Part shown: one piece after another, positions 47,279 through 57,513 of the stretch
Layout of the letters: every line of letters begins with the position of its first letter
How positions within the stretch are numbered: the stretch's first letter is position 1
Origin: Larix kaempferi
Lineage: Eukaryota > Streptophyta > Pinopsida > Pinales > Pinaceae
Length of the DNA: 64,000 nt
Direction of reading: 5' to 3'
NCBI GenBank assembly: GCA_027924585.1
Contig: BSBM01000047.1
Span: forward strand, 23,313,501-23,377,500
The notes under the pieces: model-generated
Told to the model about the DNA's origin: nothing
Databases searched by the model: none
The model's input: the letters and a program-made list of their open reading frames with translations, nothing else
Made by a program: the position numbers and the translations under genes

Positions 47279-48172
47279 TATACCAATAGAGGTGGAATTT
47301 GCTTGGGGGGCTATAAATTTCGTAAGCGACTAGATTTCTATAGAATTCCATTCAGGTGCTTTTATTTCCGGCATACTAGTCATGTACAAGTGCAATTCCC
47401 ATATCTCTAGGTTGGTTCAAACATTCATGCAGATGAGGATGATACAGTATCCCTTGTGACATCAATCCATGGATATTTCTATTCCCCAAGAAATCCATCG
47501 GCTGAGGACATATGTGGAGTTTCGGGTAAGCATAAATTTGATTCACCTACTCCTTATAAATACGTCTCTAGGGAAGAATTAGATTTCTATCTCTCTGTTG
47601 AAAAAGAATTAGATAGGTGACCGTCTTCATGGGAGTTGGTGTTAAATTTGGGTCATACATACATATCAGGGGATCTTAATAATATTTGTGCTCGGGATTA
47701 TGTAGATGCAAACACTAATTTGGATAATTCGGGGGAATGTTTTATAGAAATTGATCCAACACTTCAAAAACCAACGGAATCAAAGTCATTTGATCGTGAG
47801 GAGAAAAACCCTAATTCTAGTATTATGGACCCTAGGGCTTCCCTTGACACAGAACCTAGAATTATCGGTTTGTTCACTACTCCATAATGCAATATTTTGA
47901 AGGAAAGTGGTTATGGTAATTCAGAACATCCTGAGAGTTTCTCCCCTCTTCAAATATACTCTAAGAACCCTTCTATGAGTCTAGAGGTCAATACTATACA
48001 TGTTATTATATTTCAAAATGTTACCATTCGAAATAAAAAGAAGAAGAAGAAGGATCCTATTTCTGTTAGAGATGACCCTATTTACAAACCCTTATCTATT
48101 AGGATGGAGGAAGCTACAAAGTGTAACTTAGATTGTGGAGAAGATAACTCTTCATGGGTGCTTAGAGCATAG
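47279..48172 (+). pseudogene. LINE ORF1 C-terminal part
   Basis: The frame resumes with IEVEFAWG, then KRLDFYRIPFRCF and RHTSHVQVQ (47290-47410). This corresponds to the LD-Y-x2-IPFRC...GH...C zinc-knuckle segment of plant LINE ORF1, with some Cys lost. Two open stretches follow (47636-47887 and 47897-48172), polar and low in conservation as expected for the ORF1 tail, with EKNPNSSIMDPRASLD and a Lys-rich KKKKKKD segment. Stops at about 47885 and 48170 separate it from ORF2. Confidence 0.8.
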
Positions 48173-48194
48173 ATTCCCACAGATATTGTACAAT

Positions 48195-48815
48195 AATGTA
48201 TATTTTGTCATTACATGTGTGAGGTTTGGGCAAGGCTACTAGGGTTAGGGCCTTATCCAAACTAATTAAGGATACTAGCCCAGAGATAATCATGCTTCAA
48301 GAGACTATGTTTTTAGACTCTTTTTCCATTGAATCTATTGCAAATTATTTACTTGGATGGTAATTCTCAGTTATTAGTTCATCTGGTCTATCTAGTGGAT
48401 TGTTGAAAGGTTGGAATCTTCGTTTCTTTCAGCTTTGTTCTTTCAAGACCAAATGGGGGTTATTAATGGAAGGAAAAATGGGAAATTTGTATTTAAAGAT
48501 CTCTATCTTAAACTGTTATGGACCATATAGAGATAGAGATAAATTATGGGGGTCAATGGAACAGTCTGGTCTGTTGAAAATTGAAAACTTAATCATTGCA
48601 GGGGATATAAACTTTACCACATCTCCTGCTGAAATTTGGAGGTAGACTGCTAGAGTTGATGAGATGGCTGAATATTTTACAATTTTTTTGGGAAGGTATG
48701 ACCTAGTGGATGTTATCCCAAATTATCTTCTATCTACTTGGACAAATGCTAGGTGTGGAAAAGAGGGAATCCTTAAGAGATTTGATATATTCCTAATAAA
48801 AACATCCCTTCTACT
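48195..48815 (+). pseudogene. LINE ORF2 endonuclease domain, interrupted
   Basis: Codons give GLGKATRVRALSKLIKD, SPEIIMLQETMF (the QET motif), SGLSSGLLKGWNLRFF, ILNCYGPYRDRDKLWGSMEQ and LIIAGDINFTTSPAEIW (the GDxN motif). These are the ordered motifs of the plant L1 APE endonuclease that nicks target DNA. Stops occur near 48361 and 48643. The domain continues with VDVIPNYLLSTWTN to 48815, where the Copia element begins, and resumes at 54981. Confidence 0.92.
48811..48815. repeat. Copia target-site duplication (left)
   Basis: CTACT, identical to 54976-54980. It is present once at the paralogous empty site 251-255. Confidence 0.97.
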
Positions 48816-49558
48816 TGTAAAATTAGTCACAGCAGATCTAATGAACAAGTAAATCAATCACAACAGATGAACATAGAAAATATGGTGCAAAACTGTGCAA
48901 AACATGCAGCAGTGCTCTCTATCCCAGAAAGGGTGAATGAATTACAATACAAACTGTCACAATGAACAGAGCAATTCGAATTGCCTAAGGAGGTCATTCG
49001 AATCACTGAATGGAGTAGCTTGACTCTATCTAGGAGTCCTCATCAATCATCGGTGTTGCTCATCAATCACAACAACCAGTCATCCAGGTGTCAAGCTGAG
49101 TCTAACTGATCATAATAAATGTAACTGAAGTGTGTAGCACTGATATAGGATCTGGAGGCTCAGTGGGGGCGCATGGGAGGCTAACTGGAGTCAGAACAAG
49201 TCACCTAATCGAACTGGAGGTCAATCGGAGGTGAAACAGTCAGTCAGGAGTGAAATCAATCAGAATCGGAGCTAACTGAATGTAACTGGAGTGAATCTGC
49301 AGTGGTAGGTGAACAAGTGCGCCCTTCTCTGTCAGTAGGTGAGAAGAGGGCGCCTTTCAGCTTGGGAGGGCTAAAACTCTGTGGTAAGTGGCTCCCGGGT
49401 GCTAGAAGAAGGTGGATAAGGTGCTGGAGGCATCAAACTGGTGACTGGGCTGCATATCCTGAAATAGATCATGCAAGATCCTGAAGTAGATATGTATCCT
49501 GAAATAGATGATCCTGAAATAGATATGTATCCCGAAATAGATGATGGATATCCGAACA
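48816..49558 (-). repeat. Copia 3' LTR
   Basis: 743 bp, TG...CA ends on either strand. It is the 3' LTR because the polypurine tract adjoins it on the inner side. Short tandem words around GAAATAGATATGTATCC lie at 49480-49545. Confidence 0.97.
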
Positions 49559-49570
49559 CCCCCCCTCAAG
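49559..49570 (-). other. Copia polypurine tract
   Basis: On the minus strand CTTGAGGGGGGG ends directly at the 3' LTR. This is the plus-strand priming site. Confidence 0.9.
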
Positions 49571-49735
49571 CTAGACTATGATGTGCCAACTAAAATAATG
49601 TGGGGCCCTGGTAACTAAGACCAAAGGTCACCCCAATACAATAATCCAAAAAATGCTGAAAATAAACTAAGTGAGGAAAGAGGGAAAACCCAGTGGGAAG
49701 AAAGCCCCCCCTCAAGTCTAAAGCATAAAAATGAA

Positions 49736-52700
49736 TCAATCTGTCTCCACCATGATGGAACTCACCCCCAACAGTGAACGGAGGTAAGAGAACTTCTTCT
49801 CAGTGAAGCTCTTGGTGAAGATGTCTGCAATTTGCTCATCAGTAGGGCAATATTGCAGAATGATGGTGCGGTCGTGCACCAACTGTCGAATGTAATGCAT
49901 ATGAATCTCAATGTGTTTGGTCCTCTGCCGCTGAACTGGATCTGTGGAGATCTTGATAGCACTTTGATTGTCACAAAATAGGACAGTCGAAGTAGTGCCA
50001 CCAAAACCAAACTCGGAAAGAATACCCTGCAACCAAACTGCCTGAATGCAGGCATTGACTGCCCCTCGATACTCTGCCTCTGCTGAAGAAAGTGCAATGG
50101 CTGCTTGCTTTTTGCTGGACCAGCAAATAGCACCATGACCAATCATGAAAACATAACCGGAAGTGGACTTCCGATCAATGCTATCACCTGCCCAATCTGA
50201 ATCAGTAAAACCAATGAAATCTAGCTCAGAATCTGCAGCATAATGTATGCCAAACTGTCTCGTACCTTGCACATACTGCAAGATCCGCTTGGCTGCTCGC
50301 CAATGAAGCTCATGTGGCTGCTGCATATATCTTGACACGGCACTCACGGAATATGAGATATCAGGCCGTGAATGTGTCAAATAAAGTAGTGAACCAATCA
50401 ACTGTCGATACATACTGCAATCTGCAAGCGGTGTGGAATCTCCCTCCTCAAGACTGATTCCTGAGAGGAATGGGAATGGGGCTGCCTTACATTCAGCCAT
50501 ATTGAACTTCAATAACAGGTCGGAAGCATATTTTTGCTGAGATATAGTGATCCCATCGAAATTTTGAGCTATCTCTAAGCCCAAAAAGTGACTCAGCAAG
50601 CCCAAATCGCTCATGTCAAAAGCTAGATTTAGGGCAGATTTTAGCTTGTTTATTGAAGTAAGTGTGCTACCAGTAATAAGCAGATCATCAACATAAAGTA
50701 CAATAACCAACAAATTACCTTTAACTCGCTGAAGATAGACATTCGGATCAGATTTGCATCTTTGGAAATTCTGAGAAAGAAGGAAGGAGTCCATCTTTGC
50801 GTACCAAGCTCTTGGGGCCTGTTTTAACCCGTACAAAGACTTCTTCAATCTACAAACCAATGATGGATCTGATGTATAACCCTCTGGCTGCTGCATATAG
50901 ACCTCTTCAGCAAGGTCTCCATGTAAAAATGCACTCTTCACATCCATGTGATGCACCTCCCAGTGCTTGGATGCGGCAATAGCTAAAACAAGGCGGATGG
51001 AATCCATCTTTGCAACCGGTGCAAAGGTCTCTGTGTAGTCCACTCCTTGGACTTGGGAAAAACCTTTTGCCACCAACCTTGCTTTATATTTGCTGATAGT
51101 GCCATCAGCAGCAACTTTAGTACGGTAGACCCATTTACACTTCACTAATTTTCTTCCAGGTGGAAGAGAAACTAGCTCCCATGTATTGTTCTTTTGAAGA
51201 GAACTGTACTCTTCATCCATGGCATCTTTCCATCTCGGATCTCGATGGGCTGAATAGTATGATTGGGGATCTAAACCAGCCATCAAATAACAAATCTCAG
51301 GAAGAAATGGATCAGCAATAGAAAGAGCCATACCTTCCCTTTGAAAGTCTCCTCTTGTTCGTCTCGGATCAGCAGGATTTCCAAGATTCGAACCAGCAGA
51401 TTGTAGAGTATTTTGGGCCCACTTTGGTAACTGAGGGGGATCTGAATGGTCGGATTCCGAAACTGATATGTCATGATCATCATATGCTGCTACAATATCA
51501 GAAATATCAGAACTCATACCTTCATTATCGCTGCTCGAATCTTCTTCTGGTGAAGGCGGTGAATCGGCAGTTTTCTCCTCAACTAGTTGCAATTCTTGAA
51601 GCGGTTCTTCAAACTGCACACTGCGCTCTATGAATATATTTTTAGATCTGATATCCATGAGTTTATATGCTTTTGATTCTTCCCCATATCCTATCAATAT
51701 GCACTCGATACTTTGTGGATCCAAAGCTCGTCTCTTCTCAGAAGGAATTCTAGCCCATGCAGTAGAGCCAAAAACTCTCAAATTTGACACATCCGGTTTG
51801 TGACCAAAGAATGCTTCGAAAGGAGTCATACCTTTCACGGATGAATGTGGAACTCGGTTCTGTATATATGCAGCAACATTGATTGCTTCAGCCCAAATAT
51901 TTGCAGCCAAACCTTTTGATTCAATCATGCATGTAGCCATCTCTTTCAGTGACCGGTTTTTCCTTTCCGCTACACCGTTCTGCTGGGGTGTGTAGGGAAC
52001 TGTATGTTGGATCTTGATTCCGCTTTGGGCACAAAGTTGCAGCAACTCGGACTTGATATATTCCCCACCATTATCAGATCTAAGAGCTTTGATCTTGCTC
52101 TCAGTGGTGGTCTCAACAGAAGCCTTAAAATCCTTGAATTTTCCAAGCACTTCTGACTTGTTTTTGAGAAAGAATACCCATGTAAAGCGAGAATAATCAT
52201 CAATAAATGTCAAAACATACCTTGAACCATTTAATGATATATGGGGCAGCGGACCACTGATATCAGAATGGATCAATCCCAAAATAGTAGAGGCTCTGCT
52301 AGCCTTGCCACGGTCGAATCTGTGCTCGGGGTGCTTCCCAATAATGCAACCAGTGCATATTCCCTTCGAGGAACGGAGTTGTGGAAGCCCATCTACCATG
52401 GATTTATTTGATAGCAGCAGCAAATACTTATAATTTAGATGTCCAAATCTTTCATGCCAAAGCCTACTAACCTCATTACCATGTGTGCGAAGAGCAGTGG
52501 GCTTTGCAAGCGGAATAAAGTGCGAAAACTCATAACATTTTGCAGTGTGGTTTGCCTTTCCAACCGCAACTAGTCTTCCACTTTTGATATCAGAAATTTC
52601 AACTGTATTAGGGCTGAATGTGACTTTCTTTGGATCACCAGTATGTGTCATTTGATACACAGAAAGGAGATTCGAAGCTAAGGAAGGCACATAGAGAACA

Positions 52701-53851
52701 TTCTGAAAGCATCCATGATCTACATGAATCGTACCTTTGCCCTTTGAAGAAATTTTTGAGTCATCTCCCAAATGGATGGGGATGGAGCTGTTTGGATCGA
52801 ATGAGGAAAAAGAATCAATATTTGCAGCCATATGATTTGATGCACCCGAATCTATCAAGAGAGTGGGCTTCGAAACCGTTGCCATGAGTGCTTGTCCTCT
52901 TTCATGATCGTCATTCCGATCCTTCTTCCTTGCACCGTCAGGAAGGGTTATGTTGTTCTTTTCCAAAAGGAGGGCCATTTGATCTATAGTCTTCTTCATA
53001 CATGAACTTTCGGGATGAAAGCCACGGTTACAATAAGTACATTTAGATTTTTGGTTACCTTCTTTGCCCTTTTGCTTGGATTTCGAACTGGATGGTGCAT
53101 CTGTTTGCTTGCCTTTGTCTTTTTGCTTGTGAGGCTCGAATTTGGGCTTCTCCTTCTTTAGCTTTCCTTTACCATTCGAGATCTTGGGTCCTTGAACAAA
53201 TAGGGCTGAATCTTTGGAGCTTATGGACCCCATTTGAATCAACTTGTCATGCTCTTTCGTAACGGACTCAATGAAGGCATTCAAGGTAGGCATCTTCCAA
53301 TTCGGGGTAGTTAGCTGACCGGAATTGAAAGTGGAGACAAATACCGAATAATCTTTCCCAAGCTTGCTTAGAATGGAGAGGATCAACTGTTTATCCTCTT
53401 TGATAACACCACTGTTCTTCAATTGCAAGTTCAAGTTCTTGAATTTTGTGAAGAATTCATTGATGGTCTCGAAATTCTCAGGATTAAGGCCAATCAATTC
53501 ATTCTCTAATTGAAAAGCCCTAAGCTCATCCTGCTTGCCGAATAGTGTCTCAAGTTGCTCCCATATGGCTTTTGGAGTCTTCAATCCGCTGAGATGGAAG
53601 TGAAGATCCTTGGAGATGGAGAGACAAAGAAGACCGTAAGCTTCATCAAGCTTGTTGTAGTGTTTAGTTCTTTCTGCTACATTGTTTGGCTCCAATTCAA
53701 GACCAAGAGTGACTCGGTAGTAACCTTTTGAACGTAATATGATCTCCATATCATCTTTCCAATCAAAATAATTGAATGGGGTGAGGATAGGCTTTGAAGA
53801 AGAGTATTCCATTGCAAGGATTGAGTCAACTGATGAAGAGGAAGCTTGCAT
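49736..53851 (-). CDS. Ty1/Copia gag-pol polyprotein, complete
   Basis: A single frame of 1,371 codons from the ATG at 53851 (residues MQASSSS); a second ATG at 53812 is also possible. The frame stays open upstream to 53974, but only from a GTG. Domains in order: gag; CCHC knuckle C271-x2-C-x4-H280-x4-C284; protease DSGASNH with D334; HHCC pre-integrase segment (about 460-520); integrase core D530, D593, E629 (DD35E spacing); reverse transcriptase with YVDD at 1053-1056; RNase H with D1217 in FTDSDWAGD. The C-terminus ends about 178 bp from the 3' LTR. No stop or frameshift is seen, and the order PR-INT-RT-RH defines Copia. It makes the particle, cuts itself, copies RNA to DNA and integrates it. 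Confidence 0.98.
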   Translation of the reverse strand: MQASSSSVDSILAMEYSSSKPILTPFNYFDWKDDMEIILRSKGYYRVTLGLELEPNNVAERTKHYNKLDEAYGLLCLSISKDLHFHLSGLKTPKAIWEQLETLFGKQDELRAFQLENELIGLNPENFETINEFFTKFKNLNLQLKNSGVIKEDKQLILSILSKLGKDYSVFVSTFNSGQLTTPNWKMPTLNAFIESVTKEHDKLIQMGSISSKDSALFVQGPKISNGKGKLKKEKPKFEPHKQKDKGKQTDAPSSSKSKQKGKEGNQKSKCTYCNRGFHPESSCMKKTIDQMALLLEKNNITLPDGARKKDRNDDHERGQALMATVSKPTLLIDSGASNHMAANIDSFSSFDPNSSIPIHLGDDSKISSKGKGTIHVDHGCFQNVLYVPSLASNLLSVYQMTHTGDPKKVTFSPNTVEISDIKSGRLVAVGKANHTAKCYEFSHFIPLAKPTALRTHGNEVSRLWHERFGHLNYKYLLLLSNKSMVDGLPQLRSSKGICTGCIIGKHPEHRFDRGKASRASTILGLIHSDISGPLPHISLNGSRYVLTFIDDYSRFTWVFFLKNKSEVLGKFKDFKASVETTTESKIKALRSDNGGEYIKSELLQLCAQSGIKIQHTVPYTPQQNGVAERKNRSLKEMATCMIESKGLAANIWAEAINVAAYIQNRVPHSSVKGMTPFEAFFGHKPDVSNLRVFGSTAWARIPSEKRRALDPQSIECILIGYGEESKAYKLMDIRSKNIFIERSVQFEEPLQELQLVEEKTADSPPSPEEDSSSDNEGMSSDISDIVAAYDDHDISVSESDHSDPPQLPKWAQNTLQSAGSNLGNPADPRRTRGDFQREGMALSIADPFLPEICYLMAGLDPQSYYSAHRDPRWKDAMDEEYSSLQKNNTWELVSLPPGRKLVKCKWVYRTKVAADGTISKYKARLVAKGFSQVQGVDYTETFAPVAKMDSIRLVLAIAASKHWEVHHMDVKSAFLHGDLAEEVYMQQPEGYTSDPSLVCRLKKSLYGLKQAPRAWYAKMDSFLLSQNFQRCKSDPNVYLQRVKGNLLVIVLYVDDLLITGSTLTSINKLKSALNLAFDMSDLGLLSHFLGLEIAQNFDGITISQQKYASDLLLKFNMAECKAAPFPFLSGISLEEGDSTPLADCSMYRQLIGSLLYLTHSRPDISYSVSAVSRYMQQPHELHWRAAKRILQYVQGTRQFGIHYAADSELDFIGFTDSDWAGDSIDRKSTSGYVFMIGHGAICWSSKKQAAIALSSAEAEYRGAVNACIQAVWLQGILSEFGFGGTTSTVLFCDNQSAIKISTDPVQRQRTKHIEIHMHYIRQLVHDRTIILQYCPTDEQIADIFTKSFTEKKFSYLRSLLGVSSIMVETD

Positions 53852-54220
53852 GCAGACTAGAGCGAATGGAATTGTTGTAGAAAGGCTTGCATGCAGAAGG
53901 TAGCGAATGCAATTGGAGGAGACAATAACCTGCAAATCACATAAAAACAACCACAATAAGGTCGAACAATCCACCCTTTGAGAGTTGCATCACACCTGGG
54001 ATTGGATTTCAAGCAATGTTGAATAGGTCCAATGTATCAGATCCAGGAATTATGTGGTAACTCAAGCTTCTGGAGTGGTATTGGAGTATTTTTCAAGCTT
54101 TGCATGCACAGGAGCAAATGCCCTTGAGATATCTCATGCCAAACTTTTTGCAATTTTTAGCAATTCAGTCAAATCTTCTTGTATAAACACCTGTAGAAAA
54201 GAGATCTTGTCCCTGCAATG

Positions 54221-54232
54221 GCTCTGATACCA
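54221..54232 (-). other. Copia primer-binding site (initiator tRNA-Met)
   Basis: On the minus strand TGGTATCAGAGC directly follows the 5' LTR end ACA, with no spacer. Confidence 0.96.
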
Positions 54233-54975
54233 TGTAAAATTAGTCACAGCAGATCTAATGAACAAGTAAATCAATCACAACAGATGAACATAGAAAATAT
54301 GGTGCAAAACTGTGCAAAACATGCAGCAGTGCTCTCTATCCCAGAAAGGGTGAATGAATTACAATACAAACTGTCACAATGAACAGAGCAATTCGAATTG
54401 CCTAAGGAGGTCATTCGAATCACTGAATGGAGTAGCTTGACTCTATCTAGGAGTCCTCATCAATCATCGGTGTTGCTCATCAATCACAACAACCAGTCAT
54501 CCAAGTGTCAAGCTGAGTCTAACTGATCATAATAAATGTAACTGAAGTGTGTAGCACTGATATAGGATCTGGAGGCTCAGTGGGGGCGCATGGGAGGCTA
54601 ACTGGAGTCAGAACAAGTCACCTAATCGAACTGGAGGTCAATCGGAGGTGAAACAGTCAGTCAGGAGTGAAATCAATCAGAATCGGAGCTAACTGAATGT
54701 AACTGGAGTGAATCTGCAGTGGTAGGTGAACAAGTGCGCCCTTCTCTGTCAGTAGGTGAGAAGAGGGCGCCTTTCAGCTTGGGAGGGCTAAAACTCTGTG
54801 GTAAGTGGCTCCCGGGTGCTAGAAGAAGGTGGATAAGGTGCTGGAGGCATCAAACTGGTGACTGGGCTGCATATCCTGAAATAGATCATGCAAGATCCTG
54901 AAGTAGATATGTATCCTGAAATAGATGATCCTGAAATAGATATGTATCCCGAAATAGATGATGGATATCCGAACA
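54233..54975 (-). repeat. Copia 5' LTR
   Basis: 743 bp, the partner of 48816-49558 at a constant offset of 5,417. The primer-binding site adjoins its inner edge. Confidence 0.97.
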
Positions 54976-54980
54976 CTACT
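54976..54980. repeat. Copia target-site duplication (right)
   Basis: CTACT, identical to 48811-48815. Confidence 0.97.
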
Positions 54981-56155
54981 GTCTTTTTACCACTATATAT
55001 CATGGGTGGGGGATAATAGATTCTTAGATCATTGGCCTAATTTTCTTCAGTTAGAAGGTGCTACTCCCATCTTGAATTACCCTTTTAAATTCAATAGCTC
55101 TTGGTTGTTGAATGGAGAGTTTTGTGCACTTATTAGAAGTTTATGGAATAGTGATGTGATGGAGGAAGATTTAAATTCGATGGATAGTATAGTAAAAAAG
55201 CTCAAAAGTCTTAAAGGGGTAGTTACATAGTGGATAAAGGATAAAAAACAGAAGGATTTGGCAGAATATAAAAATTTAAAAGAATGGATCAAAATAATCC
55301 AATTAAAAAATGTTGATTATTCTATTAATGAGGAGGATAGACTGAAAAATTAAAGAATTTGAAAAGAAAAAAGAACAAATCTTGAAACAGCAAGAGATGG
55401 GCTAGTGGTTAAAAAGCAAGGCATTGTGGATTGGTCTTGCAGATAATAATACAAGATTTTTGCACTCCTTTTCCTCATAGAGAAGAAATACAAACTCTAT
55501 TTGGGAGTTAGTTGATGATAATGGAAATATTGTTAAAGGTCAATCGGATTTTCAAACTATGGCTAAAAAATATTTTGGGGATGTATTTATGGATTCAGGT
55601 ACATGCTCGTTAGAAGCTCAATTGAAGACCATTAAATTGTTTCCAAAGTTTTTTGATGAGAATGAAGGAAAGGAAATGGGTAAACAGGTTAAATTGAGTA
55701 AGGTAGAAGAAGCACTTATGTAGTTTGCAAAGGAAAAAAGTCCTATCCCGGATGGTTGGACTGTCAAAATTTTCCTACACTTGTTTGAAATCGTGGGAGA
55801 AGATTAACTTGAAATGATGGATTTTTCCATAACAGAAGGTTTTGTTTCTGTATCCCTCAACTCCACTCTTATTACAATGGTCCCGAAGAGTAATAAACCT
55901 AAAAACTTCTCAAAGTTCAGACCTATTGCACTTTGTAACCTTGCTTACAAAATTATAACAAAAATTATTTCTAGTCGGATAAAACCTTTCCTGTCACAGC
56001 ATATGTCATTAGAACAATATGGATTTCTGCGTGATAGGAAAATTTTAGATTCCATTAGTATCTCCCACGAAGTATTCCATTCTATCAAACAGAAGAAACT
56101 TAAGGTTTAATTGTTAAATATGGACTTGGAGAAAGCATATGATAGAGTTGACTGG
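54981..56155 (+). pseudogene. LINE ORF2 linker and RT start, after the Copia insertion
   Basis: Continues the endonuclease/linker (DNRFLDHWPNFLQLEG, then PFKFNSSWLL). It then gives the linker ALWIGL at about 55425 and RT motifs from 55814: STLITMVPKSNKPKNFSKF, RPIALCNLAYKIITKII, SLEQYGFLRDR, and MDLEKAYDRVDW near 56120-56150. RPIALCN here is closer to the LINE consensus than the RPFALCN of copy 1. Stops occur at about 55228, 55480, 55722 and 56108. It ends at the Gypsy LTR. Confidence 0.92.
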
Positions 56156-56677
56156 TGTAACATCCCCAAAATTTACTGAAAATTTAATTTTTTCTATGCC
56201 GCAATAAATGTTAGTATTTGTTATACGGAAGTCATGATAATGATGAATTAATCCTTTCAATCACATTTTAGTTATGCAAATGATGATACTTCCTTAATCA
56301 CCAACACTTGGTAATTTTTCTAAAATATAGTAATGTTGTAATACTGAGGACCTTGGTTATGTCGTAACTGCTTTTTGTTCCAAAAATCTATCTTTTTTGT
56401 CTATATGTTCCTTGAATGAAGCATTTTTCATTTACATGTCGTCAACTGAATGAAGTAATTTTACAGTTGAAAATATAAATATGATTTCTAACTCTTTTCT
56501 TTCTTGAATGAATGAAGGGGTCCTAAGGACACCCCGTGGCTTACTTAGATATTATCTAGGTAATGCATATACTATTCTATTACACTGTTGTAGGTGCGAA
56601 TTATGCTATTTCATTAATTCAAAAGTTGGCGATTGAAGAATTAAAATAATTCAATTATTCTCAGTGTATTACATACA
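56156..56677 (-). repeat. Gypsy LTR, duplicated copy of 1433-1941
   Basis: TGTAACATCCCC to GTATTACATACA, 522 bp, with the same junction in the LINE RT frame as at 1433. Confidence 0.78.
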
Positions 56678-56719
56678 CCTCCTCTTAGAGGATAACACCG
56701 TCCCTGGTGTTATAAATTT

Positions 56720-57080
56720 TTTGTCTTTATTCTTCAATTTCTTCGTCCTGGAATAGGATTGGATATGCCTCCCGCATATCACTTTCCAATTCCCACGTGG
56801 ACTCTTCTGGACTAAGGAGCTTCCATTGCACCTTGACTTGTCCGATGGTACGGTTCCATAGTATGAATTCTCCTCTGTAGAGGATATGCTCCGGTCCCAC
56901 CTGGAACTCTCCCTTGGGTTCCACCTGTATAACATCCCAATCAATAACATGAGTAGTGCCTTGAAAATATTTTTTTAGAATGGAAACATGAAAAACATCA
57001 TGTACTTTAATGTTAGGTGATAGGGCTAACTGAGCGATAAAGGTGATAGATTTTGTGTCAAGTTACAGGGAATTCAACTG
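56720..57080 (-). pseudogene. Gypsy integrase C-terminus and chromodomain, copy 2
   Basis: The minus strand encodes PEHILYRGEFILWNRTIGQ, VKVQWKLLSPEESTWELE and an acidic tail (56727-56924), with a VFHVS-type motif upstream near 56970-57000. It is the duplicated copy of 1985-2340. Frame changes remain, so it is not functional. Confidence 0.85.
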
Positions 57081-57513
57081 TTTTCTCCCTCACGACTTTG
57101 CTTAATCAATTTTTTTTTCTAATTGCAGGTACTATTGAAAATTCGAACCATTTTGATCCTTGAGCTTGCCTCACATATTTCACTTAAGTGAAGAATCCTC
57201 TAGCCCTAGTCTATTCATTTGCTTCTACTGGAGGTATTTTCCATTCCTTTATTTCTGTATCTGAGGCACTTCTAATAATTCGTAGTGGTTTCATAATTTC
57301 ATTAAGTTTTAAAACTCTCTAAATCCATGGCACCATAAAGAAACTGCCATTTCCAAATAATAGTTTGCTCGATGAAATATTAAGGGCGAAAGATCCTCTG
57401 AAGCAAGTTTGCCTTTTGATACAATATAGATAGAAAAAAACTTTGGGCCTTTCCTTGCATTATACTGTAGTATAATCAAGCTAAGTAATGTCCACTTCAA
57501 AATAAACAAATAG
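57081..57513. other. Duplicated non-coding sequence
   Basis: Copy of 2341-2777. Nothing further seen. It ends with the target duplication AATAG at 57509-57513. Confidence 0.6.

Larger units (their letters stand above)
48816..54975 (-). mobile_element. Intact Ty1/Copia retrotransposon, very young
   Basis: A complete 6,160-bp element on the minus strand: 743-bp LTRs, an initiator-Met primer-binding site, one long polyprotein frame and a polypurine tract. The LTRs differ at only one position that I found (49087 G against 54504 A). The 5-bp target duplication CTACT is perfect at 48811-48815 and 54976-54980. The duplicated locus at 251-255 shows the empty site with a single CTACT. All pieces needed for mobility look present, so it may be recently or currently active. 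Confidence 0.98.
36601..56155 (+). mobile_element. Plant L1-type LINE split by a CACTA and a Copia insertion
   Basis: Removing 37838-47278 (CACTA-like) and 48816-54980 (Copia plus one target copy) joins a LINE in the normal order. The parts are 5' region (36601), ORF1 with a DUF4283-like domain (about 37120-37837), ORF1 zinc-knuckle-like region (47283-47410), ORF1 tail (to 48172), endonuclease (48195-48815), linker and RT start (54981-56155). About 3.9 kb of LINE remains. The RT is cut at 56155 by the Gypsy LTR, so the RT catalytic core after the DLEKAYDRVDW motif and the 3' end are missing. Confidence 0.88.

Noticed and set aside
37835-47281. A 3-bp target duplication for the CACTA-like element.
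   Set aside because: Flanking triplets are TGC and TAT. They do not match, so the insertion is supported only by termini and LINE continuity.
49762-52887. Several open frames on both strands inside the Copia polyprotein.
   Set aside because: Shadows of the polyprotein frame, without motifs or independent start signals.
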